Counted from the first letter of the stretch, positions 16,651 through 27,914 are shown. The stretch: 64,000 nucleotides of DNA from JANLYQ01 sp031365725 (GCA_031365725.1 JANLYQ010000017.1:24654-88653); one strand, 5' to 3'. Notes: generated by a model not told the origin, from the letters alone. Numbers and translations: made by a program.

Positions 16651-17829
16651 ATGAAGTCCACTCGTCTCGCACTCCTCCTCACCACCGGTCTCGCGCTCGC
16701 AACCTCCGTCGTCGGCACCGGCACCGCGTCCGCGACTGCACCCGCGCAGGGGAAGCCGACGTCCGAGCACTCTGCCCGGGTCTGCTCCGTGGCGCCGGCC
16801 GGCTATGCCGCCTGCGACGCGCACGTGCGGACCGACGCCGCGCTCACACCTCTGGCGACCACCAGCTTCCAGAGTGGCTACACCCCCGCCCAGCTCAAGA
16901 CGGCGTACGGCCTGACCGGACTCAACGGCACGACCACCATCGCTGTTGTCGACGCCTATGCCCACCCGCGGGCAGCCTCTGACCTGGCGGTGTACCGCAC
17001 CCAGTTCGGCCTCGGCACCGCGAACCTCAAGCAGTACAACCAGAGCGGCGGCACCACGCTCGCCCGGGGCAACACCGGCTGGGGCCAGGAGGAGATGCTG
17101 GATCTCGAGATGGTGTCGGCCATCTGCCCGACCTGCCCGATCATCTACGTCGGTGCGAAGTCGGCCTCGTTCACCGACCTGGGTACTGCGGTCAAGACGG
17201 CAGCCGCGAAGGGCGCGAAGGTCATCTCGAACTCCTACGGCGGTGCTGAGTCGAGCAGCGAGACCTCGATCCAGGCCAGCTATTACACGATCCCCGGCGT
17301 GGCCATCACGGTCAGCTCCGGCGACAGCGGCTTCGGTGCCCAGTCGCCCGCTGCCTTCAACACCGTGACTGCTGTCGGTGGCACGAACCTCAAGCTCGAC
17401 ACCGCCGGGAACCGGGTGTCCGAGACCACCTGGTCCGGAGCGGGCAGTGGCTGCTCGGCCTACATCGCTAAGCCGTCGTGGCAGCACGACACCGGCTGCG
17501 CGCGGCGCACCATCGCCGATGTGTCGGCAGTTGCTGACCCGGCGACCGGTGTCGCGGTCTATGACTCCTACGGCAGCAGCGGCGGCGCCAACTGGTACGT
17601 CTTCGGCGGCACCAGCGTCGCGGCGCCGATCATCGGCGGGGTCTACGGGCTGTCCGGCAACACCACCGGCACCCCAGCCGCGCTGCTCTACGCCAGTCCC
17701 GGCTCGCTGTTCGATGTGACCAGCGGCAGCAACGGCACCTGCTCGCCGGCCTACCTCTGCACCGGCACGGCCGGCTACGACGGTCCGACCGGTCTCGGGA
17801 CGCCGCGCGGCAGCCTCGCGCCGTTCTGA
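16651..17829 (+). CDS. Secreted S53 (sedolisin-like) serine-carboxyl peptidase without pro-domain
   Basis: A 392-residue exported protein. A classic signal peptide covers residues 1-29 (KSTR, hydrophobic core, TASATA). The catalytic residues of family S53 are in place: E147 and D151 in GQEEMLDLEM, D225 in SSGDSGFG for the oxyanion hole, and S322 in GGTSVAAP. The region IAVVDAYAHPRAASDL starts the subtilisin-like fold. Only about 45 residues separate the signal peptide from that fold, so the large pro-domain of classical sedolisins is absent. Cysteine pairs (45/55, 159/162, 268/283 and C-terminal ones) suggest disulfides. ATG at 16651 follows GAGG at good spacing. A strong hairpin terminator follows at 17860. 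Activity is inferred, not certain. Confidence 0.87.
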   Translation: MKSTRLALLLTTGLALATSVVGTGTASATAPAQGKPTSEHSARVCSVAPAGYAACDAHVRTDAALTPLATTSFQSGYTPAQLKTAYGLTGLNGTTTIAVVDAYAHPRAASDLAVYRTQFGLGTANLKQYNQSGGTTLARGNTGWGQEEMLDLEMVSAICPTCPIIYVGAKSASFTDLGTAVKTAAAKGAKVISNSYGGAESSSETSIQASYYTIPGVAITVSSGDSGFGAQSPAAFNTVTAVGGTNLKLDTAGNRVSETTWSGAGSGCSAYIAKPSWQHDTGCARRTIADVSAVADPATGVAVYDSYGSSGGANWYVFGGTSVAAPIIGGVYGLSGNTTGTPAALLYASPGSLFDVTSGSNGTCSPAYLCTGTAGYDGPTGLGTPRGSLAPF

Positions 17830-17859
17830 CGGTCGTGGACCGCTAGCGACTGACCGGCG

Positions 17860-17899
17860 CCTACTGCGCTGCCTCCTTTTCGGTGGGCAGCGCAGTAGG
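17860..17899. terminator. Bidirectional terminator between convergent genes (copy 1)
   Basis: A perfect 14-bp stem: CCTACTGCGCTGCC at 17860-17873 pairs with 17886-17899 across a 12-base loop containing TTTT. It lies between the peptidase stop (17829, rightward) and the end of the leftward gene at 17936, where a shared terminator is expected. A close copy occurs at 39336-39375 in the same kind of context. Confidence 0.85.
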
Positions 17900-17935
17900 G
17901 CGACGACGGATGACCCGGGTGGCCCTCGGCGGTCG

Positions 17936-18367
17936 TCAGCCGACGCGGGCGTGCACGGGCAGCCACACGCACAGCCCCATGATGAACAGCGCGAGCGGGA
18001 CGTGCACTGCGGTCAACCAGTCGGCGCTCGTGGAGGCCTGACCCAGCCCGACCTCGGCGATCAGCAGCACCGCGAGGGCAGCGGTGGCGTTGCGCAGGTC
18101 GCGGCGGTGGGCCAGCTGCCGGAACGCCACGAAGGTCGCCACGAGCGCCACCACGACGGCCACCGATCCACCGATGTTGTGCAGCGTCGTCCACGGTGTC
18201 GCGTCGTCGCGCTTTCCGTCGTGCTCGAGGAAGATGCCGGCCCAGAGTCCCTGCAGCAGCACGAGCAGCGTGGTGATGCCGATCAGCGCGTTCCACAGCG
18301 GCGGGACGGCGTGAGCGCCGGGGCTCCCCGGCGTCGTGGGCGTCTTCGGTGAGTCAGTGGCAGCCAT
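17936..18367 (-). CDS. Four-helix membrane protein of unknown function
   Basis: A 143-residue integral membrane protein. A hydrophilic, Pro/Ser/Thr-rich start of about 20 residues is followed by four helices at about 26-46, 66-86, 92-110 and 118-138. Two histidines lie at helix starts (TTLHNIGG and TAVHVPLAL). This layout resembles small haem-coordinating or DUF6220-type membrane proteins, but the match is only by pattern and haem binding is not shown. The gene lies 63 bp downstream of purL in the same direction; a link to purine metabolism is not apparent. The shared hairpin terminator at 17860 lies just beyond its stop. Confidence 0.7.
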   Translation of the reverse strand: MAATDSPKTPTTPGSPGAHAVPPLWNALIGITTLLVLLQGLWAGIFLEHDGKRDDATPWTTLHNIGGSVAVVVALVATFVAFRQLAHRRDLRNATAALAVLLIAEVGLGQASTSADWLTAVHVPLALFIMGLCVWLPVHARVG

Positions 18368-18430
18368 GCGGTTCTCCTTGGTGGTGCTCCGATTGTGGCG
18401 CTCAGAAGATGGTGGCTCGAAGTGTGACGC

Positions 18431-20693
<2,263 letters not shown>

Positions 20694-20701
<8 letters not shown>

Positions 20702-21371
20702 CGACGAGTCCGTTCAGGACAGAGGTGAAGAAGGTCAGGCCGTCGGTCGTCGGGCCGGTGAGCAACTCGACAGCGTGCTCGGGGTGCGGCATCAGGCCGA
20801 CGACGTTGCCCGCCGCGTTGGCGACACCGGCGATGCCACGGTAGGAGCCGTTGGGGTTGTCCCCGACATAGCGAGCGACGACGCGACCCTCGGCCTCGAG
20901 CGCGTCCAAGGTCCTGTCGTCAGCGACGAACCCGCCCTCGCCGTTCTTCAGCGGTACGACGATCTGCTGGCCGGTCGTGTAGCCCGAGGTCCACGCGGTG
21001 TCGGTGCTCTCGATGACCAGTGTCTGGTCGACGCAGGCGAACTTGCGGTGGTCGTTGCGCACGAGGGCACCGGGCAGCAGGTGGGACTCGCACAGGACCT
21101 GGAAGCCGTTGCAGATGCCCAGGACCGGCAGGCCGTCCTTGGCCGCGGCGACCAAGGGGGTCATCACGGGGGCGAACCGCGCGATGGCCCCGCAGCGCAG
21201 GTAGTCGCCGTAGGAGAAGCCGCCCGGCAGCACCACGGCGTCGACGCCGTGCAGGTCCGCGTCGGCGTGCCAGAGCGCAACCGGCTCGGCCCCGGCGAGA
21301 CCCACGGCCCGTCGGGCGTCGGCATCGTCCAGCGAGCCGGGGAAGGTGACGACCCCGATCCGGCTCGGCAT
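20694..21371 (-). CDS. purQ: Phosphoribosylformylglycinamidine synthase, glutaminase subunit PurQ
   Basis: A 225-residue class I glutamine amidotransferase that feeds ammonia to PurL. It opens with RIGVVTFPGSLDDADARRAV and DAVVLPGGFSYGDYLRCGAIA; the nucleophile cysteine lies in LGICNGFQVLCE and the catalytic histidine and glutamate in LMPHPEHAVE. The frame is open far upstream, but the ATG at 21371 shares one base with the purS stop and immediately precedes the family N-terminus, so it is preferred. Middle gene of purS-purQ-purL. Confidence 0.97.
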
Positions 21372-21619
21372 CAGGCGGGCTCGACACGGACGGTGAAGTC
21401 CTCGATGACTGGGTTGGAGAGCAAGGTCTCGGCGGCGCCACGGATCTGGGCGAGCCGCTCCTCGGTCACCTCGCCCTCGACGTCGAGCTCGAACCGCTTG
21501 CCCTGCCGGACTGCGGCGATGCCGTCGAAACCGAGGCGTGGGAGGGCGGCGGCGACGGCCTTGCCCTGCGGGTCGAGGATCTCGGGCTTGAGCATGACGT
21601 CGACGACGACGCGGGCCAT
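21371..21619 (-). CDS. purS: Phosphoribosylformylglycinamidine synthase subunit PurS
   Basis: An 82-residue protein matching PurS: RVVVDVMLKPEILDPQGKAV at the start, RLGFDGIAAVRQGKRFEL in the middle and LLSNPVIEDFTVRVEPA at the end. PurS dimers organise PurL and PurQ and help ammonia channelling. The ATG at 21619 is the first family-like start; upstream codons in the same frame are not conserved in style. First gene of the leftward unit, with its promoter in the 131 bp shared with the divergent amino-acid binding lipoprotein gene. Confidence 0.95.
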   Translation of the reverse strand: MARVVVDVMLKPEILDPQGKAVAAALPRLGFDGIAAVRQGKRFELDVEGEVTEERLAQIRGAAETLLSNPVIEDFTVRVEPA

Positions 21620-21750
21620 CAGGGCGCTCCTGCGAGGTGGGCGGTGGGTCGCCTGCTGAGGTCGGGCGATCCACCCCGAGCCTACCGACGTACGGCGCGT
21701 GCGGGGACGCCTGCCACCCACAGCGGCCCGGGGTGCCTACGATCTGCGGC

Positions 21751-22680
21751 ATGAGCCCCCGCCTCTCCCGTCCCCGCCCGTCCCTCGCCCTGGTGGCCGG
21801 CGTGCTCGCCGTCGCCGCCCTGGGCAGTGCCTGCGCCCCGACCAGCACCGGCACCAAGGCCGGCTCCGGAGGCTCGACCAGCTCCTCGCCCACCGCCTCG
21901 GGCTCGGCCAGCGCCAGCCAGTCGGCCAACCCGTGCGCCCGCGACGTGCTCGACACGACGGCGCAGGACACGCTGACGCTGGCGACCGACAAGCCCGTTT
22001 TCGAGCCGTGGTTCGTCGGCGACAAGCCGGAGAACGGCCAGGGTTTCGAGGGTGCAGTGGCCCAGGCGGTCGCGGGCCAGCTCGGCTACACCCAGGACGA
22101 GATCACCTGGGTGCGGGTGCCGTTCAACAACGTCTTCAAACCGACGCCCAAGAACTGGGACTTCGACATCAACGAGTTCTCGATCACCGAGCAGCGCAAG
22201 GCAGCCGTCGATTTCTCCTCGCCGTACTACGACGTGAGCCAGGCGGTGGTCACGACAAAGGGCTCCCAGGCTGCAGGCGTCACGACGGTGGCCGGGCTCA
22301 AGGGCCTGTCGATCGGCGCGCAGGTCGGCACCACCAGCTATCAGACGATCCTCGACACCATCGCGCCCAGCAAGAAGCCGAGGGTCTTCAACAGCAACAA
22401 CGACGCGGTGCGCGCGCTGGAGAACGGCCAGATCGACGCCCTGGTGACCGACCTCCCGACGGCGTTCTACATGGCCGCCGCTCAGCTGAAGAAGGGCAAG
22501 ATCGTCGGGCAGCTGGCGAAGGGCAGTGGCACCCCGGAGCAGTTCGGTCTCGTGCTGGACAAGGGCAGCTCGCTGACGCCGTGCGTCAGCGCGGCGGTCG
22601 ACGCGCTCAAGGCGGATGGCACCCTCGACAAGCTGGTCACCCAGTGGCTGTCGCAGGCTGGCGCCCCGGTCCTGCAGTAG
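21751..22680 (+). CDS. Polar amino-acid ABC transporter binding lipoprotein
   Basis: A 309-residue family 3 solute-binding protein. Lipobox LGSAC places the lipidated cysteine at residue 28, followed by a Ser/Thr/Gly linker. The mature part has LTLATDKPVFEPWF at the ligand-lobe start, GQGFEGAVAQAVAGQLGY, DINEFSITEQRKAAVDFSSPYY (the signature segment of the family), and KGLSIGAQVGTTSYQTI. The cysteine pair near the ends may form a disulfide. It is the first gene of a rightward importer with the permease and ATPase that follow. The ligand is a polar or charged amino acid by family; which one cannot be read from sequence. Confidence 0.92.
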   Translation: MSPRLSRPRPSLALVAGVLAVAALGSACAPTSTGTKAGSGGSTSSSPTASGSASASQSANPCARDVLDTTAQDTLTLATDKPVFEPWFVGDKPENGQGFEGAVAQAVAGQLGYTQDEITWVRVPFNNVFKPTPKNWDFDINEFSITEQRKAAVDFSSPYYDVSQAVVTTKGSQAAGVTTVAGLKGLSIGAQVGTTSYQTILDTIAPSKKPRVFNSNNDAVRALENGQIDALVTDLPTAFYMAAAQLKKGKIVGQLAKGSGTPEQFGLVLDKGSSLTPCVSAAVDALKADGTLDKLVTQWLSQAGAPVLQ

Positions 22681-22696
22681 TCCCCGGCGCACCGGC

Positions 22697-23578
22697 GTGA
22701 CCGTCCCTGCGGAGGTGTTCCCGGTCCTCGGCGACGGCGGACCCAGTGCGGTGCAGCAGTCCCGCGACGACTACCGCCGTCGGCGCAACCGACGCTCCAC
22801 CGGTGTTGCGTCGCTGAGCACCGCTGTGGTGCTGGTGGTCGCCGTGGCGGGAGTGGCGCTCTCGCCGGGCTGGCCGCGGACCCGGGCGCTGTTCCTCGAC
22901 TGGGGGCTGGCCAAGGACTCGCTGCCCTCGATCCTGTCGGGGCTGTGGCTCAACGTGCAGGTGCTACTCGTCAGCGCAGTCCTGATCGTGGTGGTGGGCC
23001 TGCTGCTCGCGGGGCTGCGGACCCTGCGCGGGCCGGTGTGGTTCCCGGTCCGTGCCCTCGCGGCGGCGTACACCGACTTCTTCCGCGGGATGCCACTGAT
23101 CATCCTGCTGTACCTCGTGGGCTTCGGCGTGCCGGGCTTGCAGCTGCAAGGCGTGCCGACCTCCGAGGTGGTGCTCGGCACGCTCGCGCTGGTGCTGACC
23201 TACTCGGCGTACGTCTCGGAGGTCTTCCGCGCCGGGATCGAGTCGGTGCACCCGAGCCAGCGTGCGGCGGCGCGGTCGCTGGGGCTGACCTACGGCCAGA
23301 CGATGCGCCGCGTGGTGCTGCCGCAGGCCGTGCGCCGGGTGCTGCCGCCGCTGCTCAACGACCTCGTCGCGCTGCAGAAAGACGTCGGGCTGATCTCGGT
23401 GCTCGGCGCTGTCGATGCCGTGCGCAGTGCGCAGATAGCGTCGGACGCGGCGTTCAACTACACGCCGTATCTGGTGGCGGGCTTGCTGTTCGTGGCTCTC
23501 GCGGTGCCGACGATCCGGGTCGCCGACTGGTTCAGCCTCCGGGCCGTACGCCGCCAGCAGGCAAGTGGTGCCCTGTGA
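22697..23578 (+). CDS. Polar amino-acid ABC transporter permease
   Basis: A 293-residue permease of the HisMQ/GlnP type. A hydrophilic N-terminal 35 residues precede about five helices. YTDFFRGMPLIILLYLVGFG is typical of the class, and the ATPase-contact loop reads VHPSQRAAARSLGLTYGQTMRRVVLPQA. Being a single permease gene, it presumably works as a homodimer. GTG at 22697 begins 17 bases after the binding-protein stop; it is the start that fits the spacing. Its own stop overlaps the ATPase GTG, so the two are translationally coupled. Confidence 0.92.
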   Translation: MTVPAEVFPVLGDGGPSAVQQSRDDYRRRRNRRSTGVASLSTAVVLVVAVAGVALSPGWPRTRALFLDWGLAKDSLPSILSGLWLNVQVLLVSAVLIVVVGLLLAGLRTLRGPVWFPVRALAAAYTDFFRGMPLIILLYLVGFGVPGLQLQGVPTSEVVLGTLALVLTYSAYVSEVFRAGIESVHPSQRAAARSLGLTYGQTMRRVVLPQAVRRVLPPLLNDLVALQKDVGLISVLGAVDAVRSAQIASDAAFNYTPYLVAGLLFVALAVPTIRVADWFSLRAVRRQQASGAL

Positions 23579-24336
23579 CCGAAGAGGCGATGACACCGGT
23601 GCTGGCCTGCGAGGGCGTGGTCAAGCGGTTCGGCACCCACACGGTGCTGCGCTCGGTCGACCTGGTCGTCGGCGAGCACGAGGTCGTCACGCTCATCGGC
23701 GCATCCGGCTCCGGCAAGTCGAGCCTCCTGCGGTGCATCAACCTGCTCGAGACCGTCGACGACGGAGTCATCCGGCTCGACGGCGAGGACATCACCGACC
23801 CGCGCATCGATGCCGACGGCGTACGGCGCCGGATCGGGGTCGTGTTCCAGGCCTACAACCTGTTCCCGCACATGTCGGTGCTCGACAACGTGACGCTGGC
23901 ACCGCGACTGGTCGGCAAGCTGAGCAAGGCCGACGCGGTCGAGCGGGCGATGGCGTTGCTGTCGCGGGTCGGGCTGGCCGACAAGGCCGGGGAGTTCCCC
24001 GACCGGCTCTCCGGCGGCCAGCAGCAGCGGGTGGCCATCGTGCGCGCCCTGGCCGGCGAGCCACGGCTGCTGCTGCTCGACGAGGTGACCTCCGCGCTGG
24101 ATCCCGAGCTGGTGGGTGAGGTGCTGGGCCTGATCCGGGAGCTCAAGGAGCAGGGCATGACCATCGTCATGGCCACCCACGAGATGAGCTTCGCCCGCCA
24201 GGCCGCCGACCGGGTCGTCTTCCTCGACGCCGGCGTCGTCTGCGAGGAGGGCCCGCCCTCCCAGGTGCTGGGCGAGCCCACCGAGCCGCGCACCCGGCAG
24301 TTCCTCGCCCGGGTGCTGGAGTCCGGCCGCCTCTAG
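23575..24336 (+). CDS. Polar amino-acid ABC transporter ATPase
   Basis: A 253-residue ATPase of the GlnQ/HisP type. Walker A GASGSGKSS, Q-loop VFQAYNLFPHMSV, signature LSGGQQQRVAIVRAL, Walker B LLLLDEVTSALD and H-loop ATHEMSFARQ are all canonical. The VTSALDPELVGEVL segment is characteristic of amino-acid importers. The GTG at 23575 overlaps the permease stop by 4 bases. Third and last gene of the operon; a small GC-rich hairpin lies 17 bases after its stop. Confidence 0.94.
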   Translation: MTEEAMTPVLACEGVVKRFGTHTVLRSVDLVVGEHEVVTLIGASGSGKSSLLRCINLLETVDDGVIRLDGEDITDPRIDADGVRRRIGVVFQAYNLFPHMSVLDNVTLAPRLVGKLSKADAVERAMALLSRVGLADKAGEFPDRLSGGQQQRVAIVRALAGEPRLLLLDEVTSALDPELVGEVLGLIRELKEQGMTIVMATHEMSFARQAADRVVFLDAGVVCEEGPPSQVLGEPTEPRTRQFLARVLESGRL

Positions 24337-24352
24337 GTCCTCCGTCTCTTTG

Positions 24353-24365
24353 CCCAGCGGCTGGG
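24353..24365 (+). terminator. Small hairpin after amino-acid importer operon
   Basis: CCCAG at 24353-24357 pairs with CTGGG at 24361-24365 across a 3-base loop, 17 bases beyond the importer stop. The stem is short and has no T-run, so termination here is only plausible. Confidence 0.3.
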
Positions 24366-24482
24366 GACTAAGGCACCTCACACAGGGCGCAGGGGAAATA
24401 GGGAATCGTCCGGATGTCGGGGGCCTCCTCAGGCGTGGAGATTCGTGTCTGTCAGCACGACACATCGCACCGAGGAGTCACC

Positions 24483-24650
24483 ATGAGCTCGATCGTCGGA
24501 CCCTTCCCCAGCGCCGAGGACAACTACCGCCGCGAGCGGATCACGGCGGCCTACGCCGGCCGGCTCAGCACCCGGGCCCGGTCGCTGTTCCACCGCCGTC
24601 CCCGCAAGCCGACCACCCCGGTGGAGGCCATCGACTGGTACGGCGGATGA
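24483..24650 (+). CDS. Small basic protein of unknown function, 55 residues
   Basis: A short frame with ATG at 24483, preceded by GAGGAG at good spacing, encodes 55 residues: MSSIVGPFPSAEDNYRRERI, then AYAGRLSTRARSLFHRRPRK and a proline/threonine-rich end TTPVEAIDWYGG. The product is rich in arginine (11) with no membrane helix. Third-position bias supports translation. It lies 54 bp upstream of the LAL regulator on the same strand and may be co-transcribed. I do not recognise a family. Confidence 0.6.
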   Translation: MSSIVGPFPSAEDNYRRERITAAYAGRLSTRARSLFHRRPRKPTTPVEAIDWYGG

Positions 24651-24704
24651 GCGCGGCAGCCGCCTGGGTGCTGCGCGAGGTCGGCCAAGCCAAGGGATAT
24701 CACC

Positions 24705-27700
24705 ATGACCATGTCGGCGGCCCCGGCCATGATGGGTGGCGTGCTCACCGACGTCGACTCCCGCGGGCCGCTGGTCGGTCGGGCCACTGAGCTCGACCGG
24801 CTGGCCGGCCTCGTCGGGGCGACCAGCGACAGCGACCCGCAGGCCGGGGCCGTCCTGCTCGCCGGCGACGCCGGGGTCGGCAAGACCCGGCTGCTGGCCG
24901 AGCTCCGGGATCGCGCCGAAGCCGCCGGCCATCGGGTGCTCGTCGGGCACTGTCTCGACTTCGGCGACGGTGCTCTGCCTTACCTCCCCTTCAGCGAGGC
25001 GCTGGGTCGCCTCGCTGCGAGCGACCCGACGCTGACCGAGGCTCTCGTGACCGCTCACCCCGCGGTCGCCCGGTTGCTGCCGAGCCAGCGCACCTTGACG
25101 CCGTACGACGACAGGCAGGGGCGACCGTCGTACGACGGTCCGGAAGGTCTCGACGCGCAAAGTGGCGACGCCCTCGACCGGGCGGGGCTGTTCAGCGCGG
25201 TGCACGGCGCGCTCGAGCACCTCGGCGGCGCGGGACCGCTGCTGCTGGTCGTCGAGGACGTGCACTGGGCCGACCGTTCGACCCGGGAGCTGCTCAGTTT
25301 TCTGTTTGCCCGCCAGTTCATCGCGCCGGTCACCATCGTGGCCTCGCTGCGCACCGACGACCTGCATCGACGGCACCCGCTGCGTACGGTCGCGGCCGAG
25401 TGGGCCCGGCTGCCCGGCGTGGTGCGGATCGACCTCGGCCGGCTCGCTGACGACGACGTGCGTGCGCTGGTCACGGTGCTGCACCCGCAGCCCCTGACCG
25501 AGGCGGCGGTGCGCGGCATCGTGGACCGCGCCGAGGGCAACGCGTTCTTCACCGGCGAGCTGGTGGCTGCCATCGACACCCCCGGGTCGTTGCCGGACGG
25601 GCTGACCGACCTGCTGCTGGTGCGGTTGGACCGGCTCGAGGGCGATGCCCGCGCGGTGGTGCGGGCGGCTGCCGTGTTCGGTCGCCGAGTGCCGCACGCA
25701 CTGCTCGACCGCGTCCTGCGCGGCACCGTCGCCGACCTCGACGGTGCGTTGCGCGTCGCGGTCGAACGCAACGTGCTGGAGCCGGCCGGGGACGACGGTT
25801 ACGCCTTCCGGCACGCCCTGCTCGCGGAAGCGGTCTACGACGACCTGCTTCCCGGCGAACGAGTGCGCCTGCATGCGTCCTACGTCACGGCACTGCAGGA
25901 GGGCACTGACGGTGCGCATGTCTCCAGCACTGCCGCCGAGCTCGCCCGGCATGCCCGCGCGGCCCACGACCTGCCCACCGCGGCGCGGGCGAGCGTGGTC
26001 GCCGGTGACGAGGCGATGGCGGTGGCCGGTCCGGACGAGGCAGCCCGGCACTACGAGGTGGCGCTCGAGCTGGCCGCAGATCCTGGCGTCGCAGCGCTGT
26101 CGATCGGCGGCCTCGACGTCATCGACCTGACCGTGAAGGCGTGCGAGGCCGCTCTGGCCGCCGGCCAGACCTACCGCGCGCTTGCCCTCGCTCGGGGGCA
26201 GCTGACGGCCACCCCCGTCGAGAACAATCCGCACGGTCGGCTGCGGCTGCTGCGCACCATGGCGTCGGTCGCCCTGGTCGCCGACTCGCAGGAGAACGCG
26301 CTGACCAGCACCGCCGAAGCGCTCGATCTCCTGCAGCAGCACCCCGATGAACGACTGCACGCCGAGGTCCTCGCGCTGCACGCCCGCAGCCTGAGCGAGC
26401 AGCGCCGCCCCGTCGAGGCGGCCGAAGCCGCGACGGCGGCCCTCGAGCTCGCCGATCAGCTCCAACTGGTCGGGGCTGCGGCGGAGGCACGAACCACCCT
26501 GGCGCGGCTGCGCGAACGCGGTGGTGAGACCGCTGCCTCGCACGCCCTGCTCGAGCAGACGATCGCCGAGGCCCGCGCCAGCGGGCACGTCGCGGCCGAG
26601 CTGCGCAGCATGTTCAACCTCGGCACCTTGCTCTACGAGACCGGCGAGGTGGCGGCTGCGCGGGCGCAGTACGCCCACACCGAGGCACGCGCCCGCGACG
26701 CCGGCCGGCCCTGGGCGCCCTACGGCCTCGAGTCGCGGGTGCTCGGCATCCAAGCCGCGTACCTGCTGGGCGACTGGGACGGCGCCGCCGCGCTCGCGGA
26801 CCTGACCCACGACTCGCCACCGGACATCGCCGAGGCCATGGTGCGCGCCAGCGGCCTGCTCGTCAGCGCCGGGCGCGGCGACGTGCGCGCCCTCGACCTC
26901 GTACCAGCACTGCGTCCGCACGCGACCCGCGAGGGCATGGTCGCGTTGTTCAGCGGCTTCGCCGTCATCGACCTGTACGGCGACCAAGGTGACCTGGTCG
27001 CTTCCTCCACGGCGTACGACGATGTCGTGAGGACCTTGGGAGTCATGTGGGCCAACGGCGACTTCCAGGCCCGGATCCGGCTCTCGGCCCTGCTGCTCGG
27101 CCAGGTGGCTGCCGGTGTAGCGCGGGCAGAGAGTGACGACCGGGCAGCGCTCGTCACCCGGGCGGACGAGCTGCAGGCCGCGGCGCGCCGCGCGGTACGG
27201 CGTCGGCCGGGGGCGGACACCGAGACCATCGCGGCGACTGGCAGCCCTGACAACCCGAGCGGGGCCACCGAACCGGACGAGATCGACGACTGGGACGAGG
27301 GACCGGAGGCCCGCGCCTGGCTAGCCCGGGTCGACGCCGAGCACGCCCGGGTGCTCTGGCTCGCGGGGTCAGGCGACGTCGATGCCGAGGCGCTTGTCGG
27401 TCAGTGGCGGATCGTAGTGGCGGCGTTTGCCGGCTTCGGCAACGCCTTCGAGACGGCCCGGTCGCAGTCCCGACTGGCGGCGGTGCTGCGCGCGGCGGGA
27501 GCGCCGGGCGAGGCCGACGAGGTCGCTGGGCTCGCGACCGCCGAGGCCCGACGGCTCGGTGCCGAACCGCTGCTGCGCGAGCTGCGAGCCGGGGGCACAG
27601 CGACCGGTCGGGCGGCCGCCGCTCGAGCTGCCCGAGCTGCCGTGGGAGCCGATCGACGTGGCGACGACCTCACCGCACGCGAGCTCGAGGTGCTCGCCCT

Positions 27701-27860
27701 GGTAGCCGCCGGACGCAGCAACCGCGAGATCGCGACCCGGCTGTTCATCAGCGCCAAGACGGTGAGCGTGCACGTGTCCAACATCCTGGCCAAGCTCGGC
27801 GTCTCCGGGCGCACCGAGGCCGCTGCCGTCGCCCGGCGGGACAAGCTGCTCCCCGACTGA
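24705..27860 (+). CDS. Large ATP-binding LuxR-family (LAL) transcriptional regulator
   Basis: A 1051-residue regulator of the LAL class. GPLVGRATELDRL leads into an AAA-type ATPase with Walker A AGDAGVGKTRLL (residues about 53-64) and Walker B LLLVVEDVHWADRS, then a long region of helical, TPR-like repeats rich in Ala/Leu/Glu (about 390-960), and a C-terminal LuxR-type helix-turn-helix: LTARELEVLALVAAGRSNREIATRLFISAKTV split over residues about 988-1020. Such proteins activate nearby or distant genes in response to unknown ligands; MalT is the distant model. AAGGGAT precedes the ATG at 24705. The acidic insert near 27220-27310 looks like a flexible linker. Targets are not evident from context. 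Confidence 0.92.
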   Translation: MTMSAAPAMMGGVLTDVDSRGPLVGRATELDRLAGLVGATSDSDPQAGAVLLAGDAGVGKTRLLAELRDRAEAAGHRVLVGHCLDFGDGALPYLPFSEALGRLAASDPTLTEALVTAHPAVARLLPSQRTLTPYDDRQGRPSYDGPEGLDAQSGDALDRAGLFSAVHGALEHLGGAGPLLLVVEDVHWADRSTRELLSFLFARQFIAPVTIVASLRTDDLHRRHPLRTVAAEWARLPGVVRIDLGRLADDDVRALVTVLHPQPLTEAAVRGIVDRAEGNAFFTGELVAAIDTPGSLPDGLTDLLLVRLDRLEGDARAVVRAAAVFGRRVPHALLDRVLRGTVADLDGALRVAVERNVLEPAGDDGYAFRHALLAEAVYDDLLPGERVRLHASYVTALQEGTDGAHVSSTAAELARHARAAHDLPTAARASVVAGDEAMAVAGPDEAARHYEVALELAADPGVAALSIGGLDVIDLTVKACEAALAAGQTYRALALARGQLTATPVENNPHGRLRLLRTMASVALVADSQENALTSTAEALDLLQQHPDERLHAEVLALHARSLSEQRRPVEAAEAATAALELADQLQLVGAAAEARTTLARLRERGGETAASHALLEQTIAEARASGHVAAELRSMFNLGTLLYETGEVAAARAQYAHTEARARDAGRPWAPYGLESRVLGIQAAYLLGDWDGAAALADLTHDSPPDIAEAMVRASGLLVSAGRGDVRALDLVPALRPHATREGMVALFSGFAVIDLYGDQGDLVASSTAYDDVVRTLGVMWANGDFQARIRLSALLLGQVAAGVARAESDDRAALVTRADELQAAARRAVRRRPGADTETIAATGSPDNPSGATEPDEIDDWDEGPEARAWLARVDAEHARVLWLAGSGDVDAEALVGQWRIVVAAFAGFGNAFETARSQSRLAAVLRAAGAPGEADEVAGLATAEARRLGAEPLLRELRAGGTATGRAAAARAARAAVGADRRGDDLTARELEVLALVAAGRSNREIATRLFISAKTVSVHVSNILAKLGVSGRTEAAAVARRDKLLPD

Positions 27861-27914
27861 CCAGCCCGCCCGCCGCCCCGCCACCCCGCCAGCTGACGTT
27901 CGCGAGCAGCGCGC

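Noticed and set aside
21637..21750. Longer N-terminus for the amino-acid binding protein
   Set aside because: It would place 38 hydrophilic residues before a clear lipoprotein signal; the ATG at 21751 gives a normal signal peptide.
24429..26987. 852-codon leftward frame opposite the LAL regulator
   Set aside because: Antisense frame created by high GC; the opposite strand holds a clear multi-domain protein.
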